A DNA stretch of 64,000 nucleotides from Microbispora rosea (GTDB lineage: Bacteria > Actinomycetota > Actinomycetes > Streptosporangiales > Streptosporangiaceae): NCBI RefSeq assembly GCF_900156315.1, contig NZ_FTNI01000001.1:434001-498000 (forward strand). The letters run 5' to 3'. Both the position numbers and the translations under genes were made by a program. Shown one piece after another: positions 29,676-38,263 of the stretch (the first letter of the stretch is position 1; the number at the start of each line of letters is the position of its first letter). The notes beneath the pieces were generated by a model. It was given only the letters and a program-made list of their open reading frames with translations. It made no database searches and had not been told where the DNA came from.

Positions 29676-30476
29676 TCAGTGGGTCTGCGGGTCTCCGCCG
29701 GACAGGCGCTGGGCCAGGTAGATCGGGATCACCGACAGCAGGATCAACGCGGCGGCGACCACGTTGACCACCGGCGCCTGGTTGGGCCGGAACAGGTTCT
29801 CGAAGATCCAGATCGGCAGCGTGCGCACGCCGGCCCCGGCGGTGAACGTCGTGACGATGATCTCGTCGAACGACAGCGCGAAGGCGAGCAGCCCGCCCGC
29901 GAGCAGCGCCGAGCGCATCATCGGAAACGTCACCAGGCGGAACGTGGTGAACGTGTCCGCCCCGAGGTCGGCCGACGCCTCCTCCAGGTTCAGACCCATG
30001 CGGCGCAGCCGGGCCAGCACGTTGTTGTAGACGGTGACCACGCAGAACGTCGCGTGGCCGACGATCACGGTCAGCAGCCCGAGGGGGAGGCCCAGCACCG
30101 TGTGGAAGGTGTTGCTCAGCGCGATGCCGGTCACGATGCCGGGCAGCGCGATGGGCAGCACGATCACGAGCGAGACCGTCTCCCGGCCGAAGAACCGGTA
30201 GCGCTGCACCGCGAAGGCGGCCATCGTGCCGAGCACGAGCGCGATCGCGGTCGCGCCGAGACCCGCCTGGACCGAGGTCCACAGCGCGTCGCGCAGGCCG
30301 GCCGAGTCCCAGGCGGCGCCCCACCAGCGCAGTGTGAACCCGGCGGGCGGCCAGGAGAAGGTCCGATCGGAGTTGAACGAGTTGAGCAGCACCACGGCCA
30401 GCGGCACGTAGACGACGGCCAGGCCGATCACCAGCGCCGCCCGCAGCAGCGTCCGGGACGTACGAGAGAGATTCAC
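29676..30476 (-). CDS. potC: spermidine/putrescine ABC transporter permease (PotC-like)
   Basis: A 266-residue inner permease with six hydrophobic segments and the EAA loop NLEEASADLGADTFTTFRLVTFPMMR that contacts the ATPase. FDEIIVTTF in the fifth segment is typical of PotC. GTG at 30476 follows AAGGAGG, which is part of a micro-ORF whose stop overlaps it. Last gene of the potA-D-B-C operon. Confidence 0.93.
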   Translation of the reverse strand: MNLSRTSRTLLRAALVIGLAVVYVPLAVVLLNSFNSDRTFSWPPAGFTLRWWGAAWDSAGLRDALWTSVQAGLGATAIALVLGTMAAFAVQRYRFFGRETVSLVIVLPIALPGIVTGIALSNTFHTVLGLPLGLLTVIVGHATFCVVTVYNNVLARLRRMGLNLEEASADLGADTFTTFRLVTFPMMRSALLAGGLLAFALSFDEIIVTTFTAGAGVRTLPIWIFENLFRPNQAPVVNVVAAALILLSVIPIYLAQRLSGGDPQTH

Positions 30477-30544
30477 CGGGCCTCCTTCGCCGGCCGGTGG
30501 ACCAGATCGCTGTGCTTGCCGGTTCGTTCGCTTCGCTGTCTCAC
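30473..30544 (-). other. 23-codon micro-ORF bridging potB and potC
   Basis: Starts with GTG overlapping the potB stop and ends with TGA overlapping the potC GTG, both as GTGA. It contains the segment SERTGKHSDL, and the trpC-leader micro-ORF contains [10 protein letters not shown]. The potC ribosome binding site (AAGGAGG) is in its last codons. Confidence 0.5.
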
Positions 30545-31410
30545 AGGTTCTCCAGCGCTCCGGTGCGGCGTACGGCCGCGAGGTAGACCAGCATGATCAC
30601 GACGGGGACGGTGGCGACGGCGGCGGCGAAGGGGAGGTTGTTGGCCGCGCCGATGTTGTCGTAGACCACGTTGCCGATGAGCTGGGTCTTGCCGCCGACG
30701 ATCTTCACGGTGATGTAGTCGCCCAGCGAGAGCGAGAACGTGAAGATCGACCCCGCCACGGCGGCGGGGAAGGTCAGCGGCCAGACCACCGTGCGGAAGG
30801 TCCGCCACCCGCGCGCGCCGAGGTCGCCGGCGGCGTCGAGCAGCGAGTCCGGCAGCCGTTCGAGCCCCGCGTAGATCGGCAGGATCATGTACGGCAGCCA
30901 CAGGTACGACAAGGTCACCACGGTGGCGGTCAGGCCGTAACCCCAGCCGAGCACGCCGTCCGAGGACAGCATCACCCGCCACGCGTACGCCTTGACCAGG
31001 TAGGACGCCCACAGCGGGGTGAGCACGGCGATCACCAGCCAGCGCTGGGCCCGCGGCGAGGCCAGCTTGGCCATCGCGAACGCCATGGGGAAGGCCACCA
31101 CCAGGTCGATCAGCGTGACCGCCGCGGCCACGCCGATCGAGCGCAGGGCGACCGTGCGGTAGACCTCGCCGGTGACCAGGTCGGTGAAGTTGGCCCAGGT
31201 GAACACCTTGACCACGTCGCCGGTGAACACGTCGGTCGACCAGAACGCGGTCACGAGAAGGGCCGCGAGCGCGCCCAGGTAGGCCAGCCCCAGCCAGGCC
31301 AGGGGCGCCGACAGCAGCAGCGACAGCCGCACCCCGGCGTGCCGGTGCAGGAACGAGGCGGCCCGCCTCCGCATCCCGGGGGAGGCGGCCGTCGTGGTGA
31401 TGGTCGTCAT
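30541..31410 (-). CDS. potB: spermidine/putrescine ABC transporter permease (PotB-like)
   Basis: A 289-residue permease with six transmembrane segments (the first at about 27-48) and the EAA loop DSLLDAAGDLGARGWRTFRTVVWPLTFP. LSLGDYITVKIVGG is typical of PotB/PotH proteins. The ATG at 31410 follows GGAGA and overlaps the stop of an upstream micro-ORF. Forms the channel with PotC. Confidence 0.93.
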   Translation of the reverse strand: MTTITTTAASPGMRRRAASFLHRHAGVRLSLLLSAPLAWLGLAYLGALAALLVTAFWSTDVFTGDVVKVFTWANFTDLVTGEVYRTVALRSIGVAAAVTLIDLVVAFPMAFAMAKLASPRAQRWLVIAVLTPLWASYLVKAYAWRVMLSSDGVLGWGYGLTATVVTLSYLWLPYMILPIYAGLERLPDSLLDAAGDLGARGWRTFRTVVWPLTFPAAVAGSIFTFSLSLGDYITVKIVGGKTQLIGNVVYDNIGAANNLPFAAAVATVPVVIMLVYLAAVRRTGALENL

Positions 31411-31475
31411 CGTCTTCTCTCCGTGCGGCTTGTCTCCGTGCGGCCGAGGGGGACGGCTGGGCGGCCGTCCCCCAT
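31407..31475 (-). other. 22-codon micro-ORF before potB, with duplicated 15-bp segment
   Basis: Begins MGDGRPAVPLGRTETSRTER and ends with TGA overlapping the potB ATG (ATGA). A 15-bp segment carrying GGAGA occurs twice (31414-31443, one mismatch). Its first codons lie in the potD-potB hairpin. Confidence 0.4.
31448..31473 (-). promoter_or_regulatory. intercistronic hairpin between potD and potB
   Basis: GGGGGACGGC, 6-nt loop, GCCGTCCCCC: a perfect 10-bp stem 12 bp after the potD stop. In importer operons such hairpins often cut or protect the transcript so that the binding protein is made in excess over the permeases. Confidence 0.75.
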
Positions 31476-31484
31476 GGGGAGCGC

Positions 31485-32717
31485 TCAGCCCTTGATCTCG
31501 GTCCAGGCCCGGGTCCACTCGGAGTAGTCGGTGCACTTGACGTCGGTGCGCCCGTCGAGGCACTGCGTGATCGGCGTGGTCCAGTAGTGGACCTTGGAGA
31601 AGTACTCCTCGTCGGTCGCGTGGTAGGTGTCGCAGAACGACTTGTCGGAGGTCTGCTCGCACGCCTTGGCGTTGGACGGCGCCTCGCCGAACCACTCGGC
31701 GACCTGCGCGTTGGCCGTGGGGGAGATGATCCAGTCGAGCCACTTGTAGGCGCAGTTGGGGTGCTTGGCCTTCGCGGCGACCATCCACGTGTCCGACCAG
31801 CCGGTGGAGCCCTCCTTGGGCAGCGTCGTCTTCACGGGCGCCTTGTCGGCCTCCACCAGGTTGGCGATCACCTGCCAGGTCGTGCCCACGACCGTGTCGC
31901 CGGACTTGAACGACTGCACCGCCTTGGTGTAGTCGGACCAGTACTCGCCGATGTTCTGCTTCTGCTGCTTGAGCAGGTCGACCGCGGCCTGGAGCTGCTT
32001 GTCGTCCAGCGCGTACGGGTCCTTGATCCCCAGCTCGGGCTTGGCCGACATCAGGTAGAGCGCGGCGTCGGCGATGTAGATGGGCGAGTCGTACGCCGTC
32101 ACCTTGCCCTTGTACGGCGAGGCGGGGTCGAACACGACGCTCCAGGAGTCGGGGGCCGGCTTCACGGTGTCCGTGCGCCACATGAGCAGGTTCGCGCCGC
32201 GGCCGTGCGGGATGCCGTACGCGACCCCGTTGACCGAATTCCACGGCTTGAGCTTCAGCCCGTCGAACACGTCCGCGTAGTTCGGCACGAGGTCGGTGTT
32301 GACCGGCGCGACCGTGCCCGAGGCGATCAGGCGCAGCGAGGCGTCGCCCGAGGCCGACACGGCGTCGTACTCGCCGGTCTTCATCAGGTTGACCATCTCG
32401 TCGGAGGTGCCGGCCGTCTTGGTGTTGACCGTGCAGCCCGTGGCCTTCTCGAACGGGTGGACCCAGTCGACCTTGGGGTCGTTGGAGCCGTCCTCCGCGT
32501 ACCCGGCCCAGGCGACGAGGTTGACCTGTCCCTCGCCGGGGCCGAGGGACTTCAGGGCCTCGATCTTCGGCGGGGTGAAGGCGCCGCCGCCGGGGGCCGC
32601 GGCCGGGCCGCCGCCGGTAGTGGACGACCCGCCGCCGCAGCCCGCGACGGCGGCAAGCGCCAGCGCGGCGGTGACGACGAGAGAAGGCCTGGCGAAACGC
32701 GGACGGGGGGACCGCAT
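31485..32717 (-). CDS. potD: spermidine/putrescine-binding lipoprotein (PotD-like)
   Basis: A 410-residue solute-binding lipoprotein. The signal peptide ends in a lipobox AAVAGC (Cys27), followed by a Gly/Ser/Thr linker. The body is a PotD-type binding protein with NLVAWAGYAEDGSND, AVSASGDASLRLIASG and GVAYGIPHGRGANLLMW. The exact ligand cannot be read; polyamine is likely but some relatives bind other small cations. ATG at 32717 follows AAGGAGA. It lies 30 bp after potA and before a strong hairpin. Confidence 0.92.
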   Translation of the reverse strand: MRSPRPRFARPSLVVTAALALAAVAGCGGGSSTTGGGPAAAPGGGAFTPPKIEALKSLGPGEGQVNLVAWAGYAEDGSNDPKVDWVHPFEKATGCTVNTKTAGTSDEMVNLMKTGEYDAVSASGDASLRLIASGTVAPVNTDLVPNYADVFDGLKLKPWNSVNGVAYGIPHGRGANLLMWRTDTVKPAPDSWSVVFDPASPYKGKVTAYDSPIYIADAALYLMSAKPELGIKDPYALDDKQLQAAVDLLKQQKQNIGEYWSDYTKAVQSFKSGDTVVGTTWQVIANLVEADKAPVKTTLPKEGSTGWSDTWMVAAKAKHPNCAYKWLDWIISPTANAQVAEWFGEAPSNAKACEQTSDKSFCDTYHATDEEYFSKVHYWTTPITQCLDGRTDVKCTDYSEWTRAWTEIKG

Positions 32718-32747
32718 CGTGGTTCTCCTTGCTGTGAGTGGTGCGAG

Positions 32748-33800
32748 TCAGCCGGCGGCGACCGGCTCGGCGGGGGCGTCGATGGGGAACTCGTGCCGGC
32801 GGTTCCACACGAGGCGGACGCGGGCGCCGCGCAGGCCCGTCACGTCCATGGACGACGCCTGCAGGTTCTGCTGGAGGGCGATCAGGCGCCCGCCCGCGTC
32901 GAGGTCCACGACGAACCGGGTCGCCGGACCGGCGTACACGACCTCGCGGATCACGCCGGCGGCCTCGTGCTCGTCCGGGCCCGAAGGCTCCTCGCCGAGC
33001 ACGACGCGCAGCTTCTCGGGCCGGACGCTGAAGGTCCCCTCCCTGCCCAGCACGGCCCGCGCGGCCTCGCCGGAGATGAGGTTGGAGGTGCCGACGAAGG
33101 AGGCGACGAAGGCGGTGGCCGGGCGCTCGTACACCTCGGCGGGGGTGCCGACCTGCTCGATCCCGCCCTGGTTGAACACCGCGATCCGGTCGCTCATCGT
33201 CAGCGCCTCCTCCTGGTCGTGGGTCACGAACAGGAACGTGATGCCGACCTCCCGCTGGATCGCCTTCAGCTCGACCTGCATCTCCTCACGGAGCTTGAGG
33301 TCGAGGGCGCCGAGCGGCTCGTCGAGCAGGAGCACGCGCGGCCGGTTGACCAGCGCGCGGGCCAGCGCGACCCGCTGGCGCTGGCCGCCGGACAGCTGGG
33401 CCGGGCGCCGCTTCTCGAAGCCCTCCAGCCGCACCGAGCGCAGCGTGGCGAGCGCCCGCTCGCGCCGCTCCGCCCTGGGCACCTTCTTCACCCGCAGGCC
33501 GTACTCGACGTTGTCCAGCACGCTCATGTGGGGGAACAGCGCGTAGTCCTGGAAGACCGTGTTCACGTCCCGCTCGAACGGCGCGAGCCGCGTGACGTCA
33601 CGCCCGCCCAGCTCGACCGTCCCTGCGGTGGGCGACTCGAACCCCGCGATCATGCGCAGCACGGTGGTCTTCCCCGAGCCGGACGGCCCGAGCATCGCGA
33701 AGAACTCCCCGTCGGCGACGTCGAGGTCGATCCCGGCGACCGCCTCGACCGGCCCGAAGTTCTTGCGCAGGCCACGGAGACTGACTGCTTGGTCTGGCAT
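32748..33800 (-). CDS. potA: spermidine/putrescine ABC transporter ATPase (PotA-like)
   Basis: A 350-residue ATPase with Walker [12 protein letters not shown]-loop [10 protein letters not shown], signature LSGGQRQR, Walker [12 protein letters not shown] and switch THDQEEA, then a C-terminal TOBE-type domain ([11 protein letters not shown]). ATG at 33800 is preferred because TATGTT lies 7 nt before it, implying leaderless mRNA; the frame also opens 4 codons earlier. First gene of the pot operon, divergent from a GntR regulator. Confidence 0.94.
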   Translation of the reverse strand: MPDQAVSLRGLRKNFGPVEAVAGIDLDVADGEFFAMLGPSGSGKTTVLRMIAGFESPTAGTVELGGRDVTRLAPFERDVNTVFQDYALFPHMSVLDNVEYGLRVKKVPRAERRERALATLRSVRLEGFEKRRPAQLSGGQRQRVALARALVNRPRVLLLDEPLGALDLKLREEMQVELKAIQREVGITFLFVTHDQEEALTMSDRIAVFNQGGIEQVGTPAEVYERPATAFVASFVGTSNLISGEAARAVLGREGTFSVRPEKLRVVLGEEPSGPDEHEAAGVIREVVYAGPATRFVVDLDAGGRLIALQQNLQASSMDVTGLRGARVRLVWNRRHEFPIDAPAEPVAAG

Positions 33801-33813
33801 GACCCAAAACATA
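33801..33813 (-). promoter_or_regulatory. -10 box TATGTT for leaderless pot operon transcript
   Basis: TATGTT (minus strand, 33813-33808) lies 7 nt before the potA ATG. The AT-rich 115-bp potA-gntR gap is where the divergent GntR regulator would be expected to bind; I see no convincing operator palindrome. Confidence 0.55.
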
Positions 33814-33915
33814 TGGAGTTAAATGTTTCACGTAAAGACCCGATCCGATATCACTGTTGTCAACTTTCGCGGGAGTCCCCTTTCGCGGACGGCGTGGGCG
33901 AACAGGAGTGCGACC

Positions 33916-34665
33916 GTGAACATGGCTCGCCTGGCCGTCTTCTCACCCGTGGACAGCACCGCGCGGGTGGACGTCGTGGTCCGGCGGCTCGCCGACGCGA
34001 TCGCGGTCGGCCTGCTCGCCGACGGCGAGCAGCTGCCCAGCGAGGCGGAGCTCGCCGGCAGGCTCGGCGTCTCCACCGTGACCCTGCGGGAGGCGCTCAC
34101 GGCGCTGCGCCGGCAGGGGATGGTCGAGACGCGGCGCGGCCGCGGCGGCGGCAGCTTCGTACGCCTGCCCGCCGGGCTCGACCCCCTGGCGCGGCTGCGC
34201 GCGTTCGCGGCCGACGAGCTGCGCGACTTCGGCGACCACTACGCGGCCATCGCCGGCACGGCGGCCAGGCTCGCGGCCGAGCGCTCGCTGCCCTCGGACG
34301 TCGCGCCCCTGTGGCGCACCCTGGACGAGATGGACGCCGTCGCCGCCGCGCCGGAGGCGGCCGGGTCCGCGGAAGCGTGCGCCCGGCTGCGCAGGCTCGA
34401 CGGCCGGTTCCACATCGAGGTGGCGGCGGCCTCGCAGTCGGCCCGCCTCACTCAGGAGGAGATCCGGTTACAGGCTGACATCGGACCGTTGCTCTGGCTT
34501 CCGCACGAGGGCCTGAGCGGGCACGATGAGACGGCGGCACAGCATCGCGCCATCGCCGGGGCCGTCGAGCGCGGCGACGGCGAGCAGGCCAGGGCCGTCG
34601 CCGAGCGGCACGTGCTCGACGCGACACGACACCTCATCGAGCTTCGGTTGCGGCTGCGGGAGTAA
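33916..34665 (+). CDS. GntR-family (FadR subfamily) transcriptional regulator
   Basis: A 249-residue regulator: N-terminal winged helix with RLADAIAVGLLADGEQLPSE and LAGRLGVSTVTLREALTALR, wing GMVETRRGRGGGSFV, then an all-helical FCD-type ligand domain (LDGRFHIEVAAAS and QHRAIAGAVERGD, likely metal/ligand histidines). GTG at 33916 follows AGGAG; the frame extends upstream to 33823 without homology. Divergent from potA, so polyamine uptake is a likely target, and followed 5 bp later by a Cache-domain gene. Confidence 0.9.
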   Translation: MNMARLAVFSPVDSTARVDVVVRRLADAIAVGLLADGEQLPSEAELAGRLGVSTVTLREALTALRRQGMVETRRGRGGGSFVRLPAGLDPLARLRAFAADELRDFGDHYAAIAGTAARLAAERSLPSDVAPLWRTLDEMDAVAAAPEAAGSAEACARLRRLDGRFHIEVAAASQSARLTQEEIRLQADIGPLLWLPHEGLSGHDETAAQHRAIAGAVERGDGEQARAVAERHVLDATRHLIELRLRLRE

Positions 34666-34670
34666 GAAGC

Positions 34671-35459
34671 ATGAGCACACCGGCGTCACTTGTGCAGGCC
34701 GGGCAGGACCACGCCGCCGCGGCGGTGGCGCGGGTGCGCGAGGCGGCCGAGGGCGTCTTCGAGGCGCTGCGCGAGGTCCGCGACGCCGCCGTCGCCTGCG
34801 TCCTGCCCGCGGGCGGCACCCGCCGCCCGGTCGTGGCCGACCTCGCGGCGCTGCGCCCGCTGCTGTGGGCCCGGCTGCGCGGCGGCGCGCTGCCCGTCCA
34901 TCTGCCCGCCCATCTGCCGGTCCATCTTCCGGCGCTGATCGCGGGGATCGGCTTCATCGCCGCGCCCGGCCTGCTGGCCGACGCGCCCTGGTACCTCGAA
35001 TGGTGGCAGGAGAACCCCTCCGGCGACCCCGTGCAGCTGCTGCGGGACATGGACCCGGCGAGCAGCGCCTTCTACGACTACACCCACTGGGACTGGTACG
35101 CCGGCCCGTCCTCCGGCGCGGATCGCACGATCTGCGGCCCGTACGTCGACTACCTGTGCACCGACGAGTACAGCCTCACGCTGTCGGTGCCCGTGCTGGC
35201 CGGGGGGAGCTTCGCCGGGGTGGCCGCGGCCGATGTGTTCGTGCGGCGGTTCGAGGCCGCGGTGCTTCCGGCGCTGCGGGAGATCCCCGGCCCGGCGTTC
35301 CTGGTCAACGTCGAGGGGCGGGTCGTCGCGTCCAACACCGCGAGCCGGGTCGCGGGGTCGGTCTACCGGGGCGGCTCGCGCGACGGTGACCACGTCGTGC
35401 GCCGGGTGGGCGACCTGCCGCTGTCCCTGGTGACCGCGACGGCCTGCGAGGCCGTGTAA
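34671..35459 (+). CDS. stand-alone Cache-domain protein
   Basis: A 262-residue protein. An N-terminal helical region ([20 protein letters not shown]) is followed by a Cache/PDC-like sensor fold: [43 protein letters not shown] and [15 protein letters not shown] short repeat [14 protein letters not shown] lies near residue 75. There is no visible membrane segment or output domain, so it is probably a cytoplasmic ligand-binding protein. Coupled closely to the GntR gene (5 bp), it may sense the same ligand. Confidence 0.78.
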   Translation: MSTPASLVQAGQDHAAAAVARVREAAEGVFEALREVRDAAVACVLPAGGTRRPVVADLAALRPLLWARLRGGALPVHLPAHLPVHLPALIAGIGFIAAPGLLADAPWYLEWWQENPSGDPVQLLRDMDPASSAFYDYTHWDWYAGPSSGADRTICGPYVDYLCTDEYSLTLSVPVLAGGSFAGVAAADVFVRRFEAAVLPALREIPGPAFLVNVEGRVVASNTASRVAGSVYRGGSRDGDHVVRRVGDLPLSLVTATACEAV

Positions 35460-35514
35460 CGGCGGCGGGGTAGCGGCGGCGGGGGCGGCCGGGACCTGCG
35501 GCAGAATTGGCGTC

Positions 35515-35865
35515 ATGGCCCTCGATCCCAAGATCGCCGACCGGCTGAAGCGCACGCCGGACGGCCTGGTGCCCGCGATCGTCCAGCAGCACGACACCGG
35601 AGAGGTGCTCATGCTCGCCTGGATGGACGACGAGGCGCTGCACCGCACGCTCACCACCGGCCGGGCGACCTACTGGTCCCGCAGCCGGGGGGAGTACTGG
35701 GTGAAGGGCGACACCTCGGGCCACGTGCAGTGGGTCAAGCACGTGGCGCTCGACTGCGACGGCGACACGATCCTGCTCAAGGTCGACCAGGTGGGGGCGG
35801 CCTGCCACACGGGCGACCGCACCTGCTTCGACGCCGACGTCCTCGACGTGAGCGGCGCGCCGTGA
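35515..35865 (+). CDS. hisI: phosphoribosyl-AMP cyclohydrolase
   Basis: Zn/Mg enzyme opening the adenine ring of PR-AMP in histidine synthesis, 116 residues without the fused HisE domain. Metal-binding motifs are [13 protein letters not shown] and [12 protein letters not shown]; the start region has [27 protein letters not shown] 7 nt before the ATG is a weaker candidate for a leaderless -10. Its stop overlaps the next gene as GTGA. Confidence 0.96.
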   Translation: MALDPKIADRLKRTPDGLVPAIVQQHDTGEVLMLAWMDDEALHRTLTTGRATYWSRSRGEYWVKGDTSGHVQWVKHVALDCDGDTILLKVDQVGAACHTGDRTCFDADVLDVSGAP

Positions 35866-36488
35866 CCGCCCCCGCGCCCGCCCGCGACCAGGCGCGCACG
35901 GCGCGGCGCTCGCTGCTGGTGTGGCTGGCCGCCTGCGCCGTGGGCGGCGGGCTCGCGCTGCTGGCCGCGGGCCGCGTGTGGGTCACGCTCGGCACGGCGG
36001 GAGGACCCGCGGGAGCGGGCGCCGGCTCCCTCACGGGCAACGACCTGGTCGCCTGGCTCACCCCCGCCGCGCTGGCCGCGCTCGCCGCCGTGCTGGCCGT
36101 ACTGGCGACCCGGGGGGTCGCGCGGCGGGCGACGAGCGTGGTGGTCGCCCTCCTCGGCGCGGCGGTCGCGGCCGGGGCGTGGGACGGCACGCGCGGCGCG
36201 ACGATCGCGTCCGCGGCTGCGCAGCACATGACGACCGCGGTGACGTCCTCGGGTCACATCTCCCTGGAGTCGCGCGCCTGGGTCTGGCCGGTGCTGACCG
36301 CCGCGGGCGGGCTCGTCCTGGCCGGGGCGGGCGTAGTGGCGGCGATCCTGAGCGTGCGCTGGCCCGGCATGTCGAGCAGGTACGAGCGGGGAGCCGGGCA
36401 CGAGGGCACGGCCGGCGCCACCAGGGTGAAGGACGCCGACAGGGCGATGTGGGACGCCATCGACGAGGGTGAGGATCCGACCGCGTAG
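35862..36488 (+). CDS. TIGR02234-family Trp-biosynthesis-associated membrane protein
   Basis: A 208-residue protein with four hydrophobic segments and a C-terminal cytoplasmic tail whose motif [12 protein letters not shown] is characteristic of the TIGR02234 family found in actinobacterial trp clusters. GTG at 35862 overlaps the hisI stop. The function is unknown. In many relatives trpE precedes it; here hisI is directly upstream instead. Confidence 0.9.
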   Translation: MTAPAPARDQARTARRSLLVWLAACAVGGGLALLAAGRVWVTLGTAGGPAGAGAGSLTGNDLVAWLTPAALAALAAVLAVLATRGVARRATSVVVALLGAAVAAGAWDGTRGATIASAAAQHMTTAVTSSGHISLESRAWVWPVLTAAGGLVLAGAGVVAAILSVRWPGMSSRYERGAGHEGTAGATRVKDADRAMWDAIDEGEDPTA

Positions 36489-36929
36489 CCGGTCCACCGG
36501 GCGGGGGAGGACTGTCCCACACGAGTTGGACCGTTCCCGGCTCAGATTACAAATTGTCCACAAAGCGGATTCTCGTCGGACCGGCCACCCTGCTGCCGAT
36601 AGGCTTCGCGCCGACCTCTGATCGTCGCACAGGAGACCGAATGAGCCACGGGAGTCGGCCGGGCGGCACGGGCGGCCACGGCCGCCGGCCCGGCCGGGGT
36701 GACCGGCTGCCGGCCTCCGGCGGCCATCGCCATCCGCTCCGTTCGGATCGCACCGGCGCCGGCCACCCTCCGGCGCCGACGGGAACGGCATGGTCGTCGC
36801 GTCGATCCTCCCCGGCATCCCCGGCCCGTCTCCATGCGGTGCTCCGCGGATTCTCGGGGCCGTCTCCGGTCTCGTCGCGCTGAGGAAGATCCGAGACCTC
36901 TTTTTCCCCCACTCACGCAGGAGCATTCC
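36489..36929. other. 440-bp region without a supported gene
   Basis: Lies before the RDD gene. It begins with a small AT-rich patch near 36545-36560 and then has Gly/Arg-rich open frames on both strands that lack ribosome binding sites and resemble no protein. It may hold the promoter of the RDD gene. Confidence 0.5.
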
Positions 36930-37679
36930 ATGACGTACGGCAACGACCCGGGCCAGAACCCGGGTGGTTACCCGCAGAACCAGCCCGGCCCGCAGGGCGG
37001 GTATCCCCCGCCGCAGGGTGGTTACCCGCCGCCCCAGGGTGGATACCCCCCGCCGCAGGGCGGTTACCCGCCGCCTTCCCAGGGCGGCTACCAGCAGGGC
37101 GGCGGCTACCCGCCCCCGCAGGGCTCGTACCCGGCCGCGCCCGGCGGTGACCAGTACGGCGGTCAGTACGGTGACCAGTACGGCGGCCAGTACGGCGGCG
37201 CGTACGGTCCGCCCGGCGGCTACCCGGCTCCCGAGCTCGCCCACTGGGGTCTGCGCGTCGGCGCCACGCTGATCGACGGCCTCATCGTCGGCGTCCCCAC
37301 CTGGATCCTGAGCATCATCGGCAGCGCCCTGAGCGCCGGCTCGGTGGACCAGGAGACCGGCCAGGTCGGCTCCGGCTTCGGGATCGGCCTGGTGCTCTCC
37401 CTCCTGGCCATCGCCGTCGGCCTCGGCCTGGGCCTGTGGCTGAAGCACAAGGAGGGCACGACCGGCCAGACGGTGGGCAAGAAGGTCGTCGGCATCCAGA
37501 CGGTCAAGGAGCAGACCGGCGAGTACATCGGATTCGGCATGGCCGTCGTCCGGTACATCTGCCACATCGTGGACGGCCTGCCCTGCTACATCGGCTACCT
37601 GTGGCCGCTCTGGGACGCCAAGCGGCAGACCTTCGCCGACAAGATCGTCGGCACTGTGGTCGTGCGCGCCCCGCGTTAG
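36930..37679 (+). CDS. RDD-domain membrane protein with Pro/Gly/Tyr-rich N-terminus
   Basis: A 249-residue protein. Residues 1-105 are a low-complexity tail in which GGYPPPQ repeats about five times, followed by [10 protein letters not shown] repeats. The RDD domain from about residue 110 has [19 protein letters not shown], three or four membrane helices, [19 protein letters not shown] and [22 protein letters not shown] at 36930 follows GCAGGAG. Function unknown; the tail may bind proteins or drive phase-like clustering, which is speculation. Confidence 0.88.
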   Translation: MTYGNDPGQNPGGYPQNQPGPQGGYPPPQGGYPPPQGGYPPPQGGYPPPSQGGYQQGGGYPPPQGSYPAAPGGDQYGGQYGDQYGGQYGGAYGPPGGYPAPELAHWGLRVGATLIDGLIVGVPTWILSIIGSALSAGSVDQETGQVGSGFGIGLVLSLLAIAVGLGLGLWLKHKEGTTGQTVGKKVVGIQTVKEQTGEYIGFGMAVVRYICHIVDGLPCYIGYLWPLWDAKRQTFADKIVGTVVVRAPR

Positions 37680-37689
37680 GCTGACCTTC
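37677..37689 (+). promoter_or_regulatory. -10 box TAGGCT built on the RDD stop codon
   Basis: TAGGCT at 37677-37682 begins with the TAG stop of the RDD gene and lies 7 nt before the ATG of the DUF2752 gene, so the latter could have its own leaderless transcript. Confidence 0.55.
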
Positions 37690-38115
37690 ATGGAGGTGAT
37701 CGGACGGCGCGCGCGGGACCGGGTGCGGTCGCTGTGCGCGCCGTTCGGCGCCGCGGCCGTTCTGGCCGCGGCGGTGACATGCCTGGCCGTGGTCGACCCG
37801 CACGAGCCGGGTCACTACCCCGCCTGTCCCCTCTATTACCTGACCGGCCTGTACTGCCCCGGCTGCGGCGCGCTGCGCGCCGTCCACGACCTCGCCCACG
37901 CCGACCTCGCCGGGGCGGCGCGGATGAACCTGCTCTTTGTCTTCTGCGTTCCTGTCGTAATCACGTTGTGGACCCGTTGGGCGTTACGATCATGGCAGGG
38001 ACGGCCCACGCGCCCGGACATCGCGCGCCCCGCATACCTGTGGGGACTCCTCGCCGTCGCGGCCGTCTTCGGAGTGGTGCGTAATACGCCTTTCGGGCAA
38101 TTCCTCGCACCGTGA
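37690..38115 (+). CDS. DUF2752 membrane protein
   Basis: A 141-residue protein with about three hydrophobic segments and the DUF2752 signature CPLYYLTGLYCPGCGALRAV, whose cysteines could bind metal. Often found beside RDD or interferon-induced transmembrane-like genes in actinobacteria; function unknown. Ten bp separate it from the RDD gene. Confidence 0.88.
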   Translation: MEVIGRRARDRVRSLCAPFGAAAVLAAAVTCLAVVDPHEPGHYPACPLYYLTGLYCPGCGALRAVHDLAHADLAGAARMNLLFVFCVPVVITLWTRWALRSWQGRPTRPDIARPAYLWGLLAVAAVFGVVRNTPFGQFLAP

Positions 38116-38203
38116 ATCGACCCGGTGGCGGCCCGACGCGAGACGGGCCGATACCATCGCAGGGCAGGACACGCAGAGCAGCCGACCGGAGGGACCCTTA
38201 CGC

Positions 38204-38263
38204 GTGAGCGAGCGGACAGGCAAATCGCGCGAGCTCCGAGCCGAAGGCGAGGAGGACGCGTGA
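38204..38263 (+). other. 19-codon micro-ORF leading into trpC
   Basis: Encodes [19 protein letters not shown] from GTG at 38204; its TGA overlaps the trpC GTG (GTGA) and its last codons carry GGAGGA. It has no Trp codons, so it is not a classical attenuator peptide. Confidence 0.5.

Noticed and set aside
33824..33839. TGTTTCACGT matches the left half of a parS (ParB-binding) site.
   Set aside because: The right half has four mismatches in six positions (12 of 16 overall), and there is a single copy far from recognisable origin genes.
36542..36943. Open frames on both strands in the gap before the RDD gene.
   Set aside because: No Shine-Dalgarno, no hydrophobic or domain pattern, and the frames mirror each other as expected for GC-rich non-coding DNA.
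38116..38259. Possible tryptophan attenuator before trpC.
   Set aside because: The 19-codon leader frame has no Trp codons and I find no alternative hairpins or T-box features.
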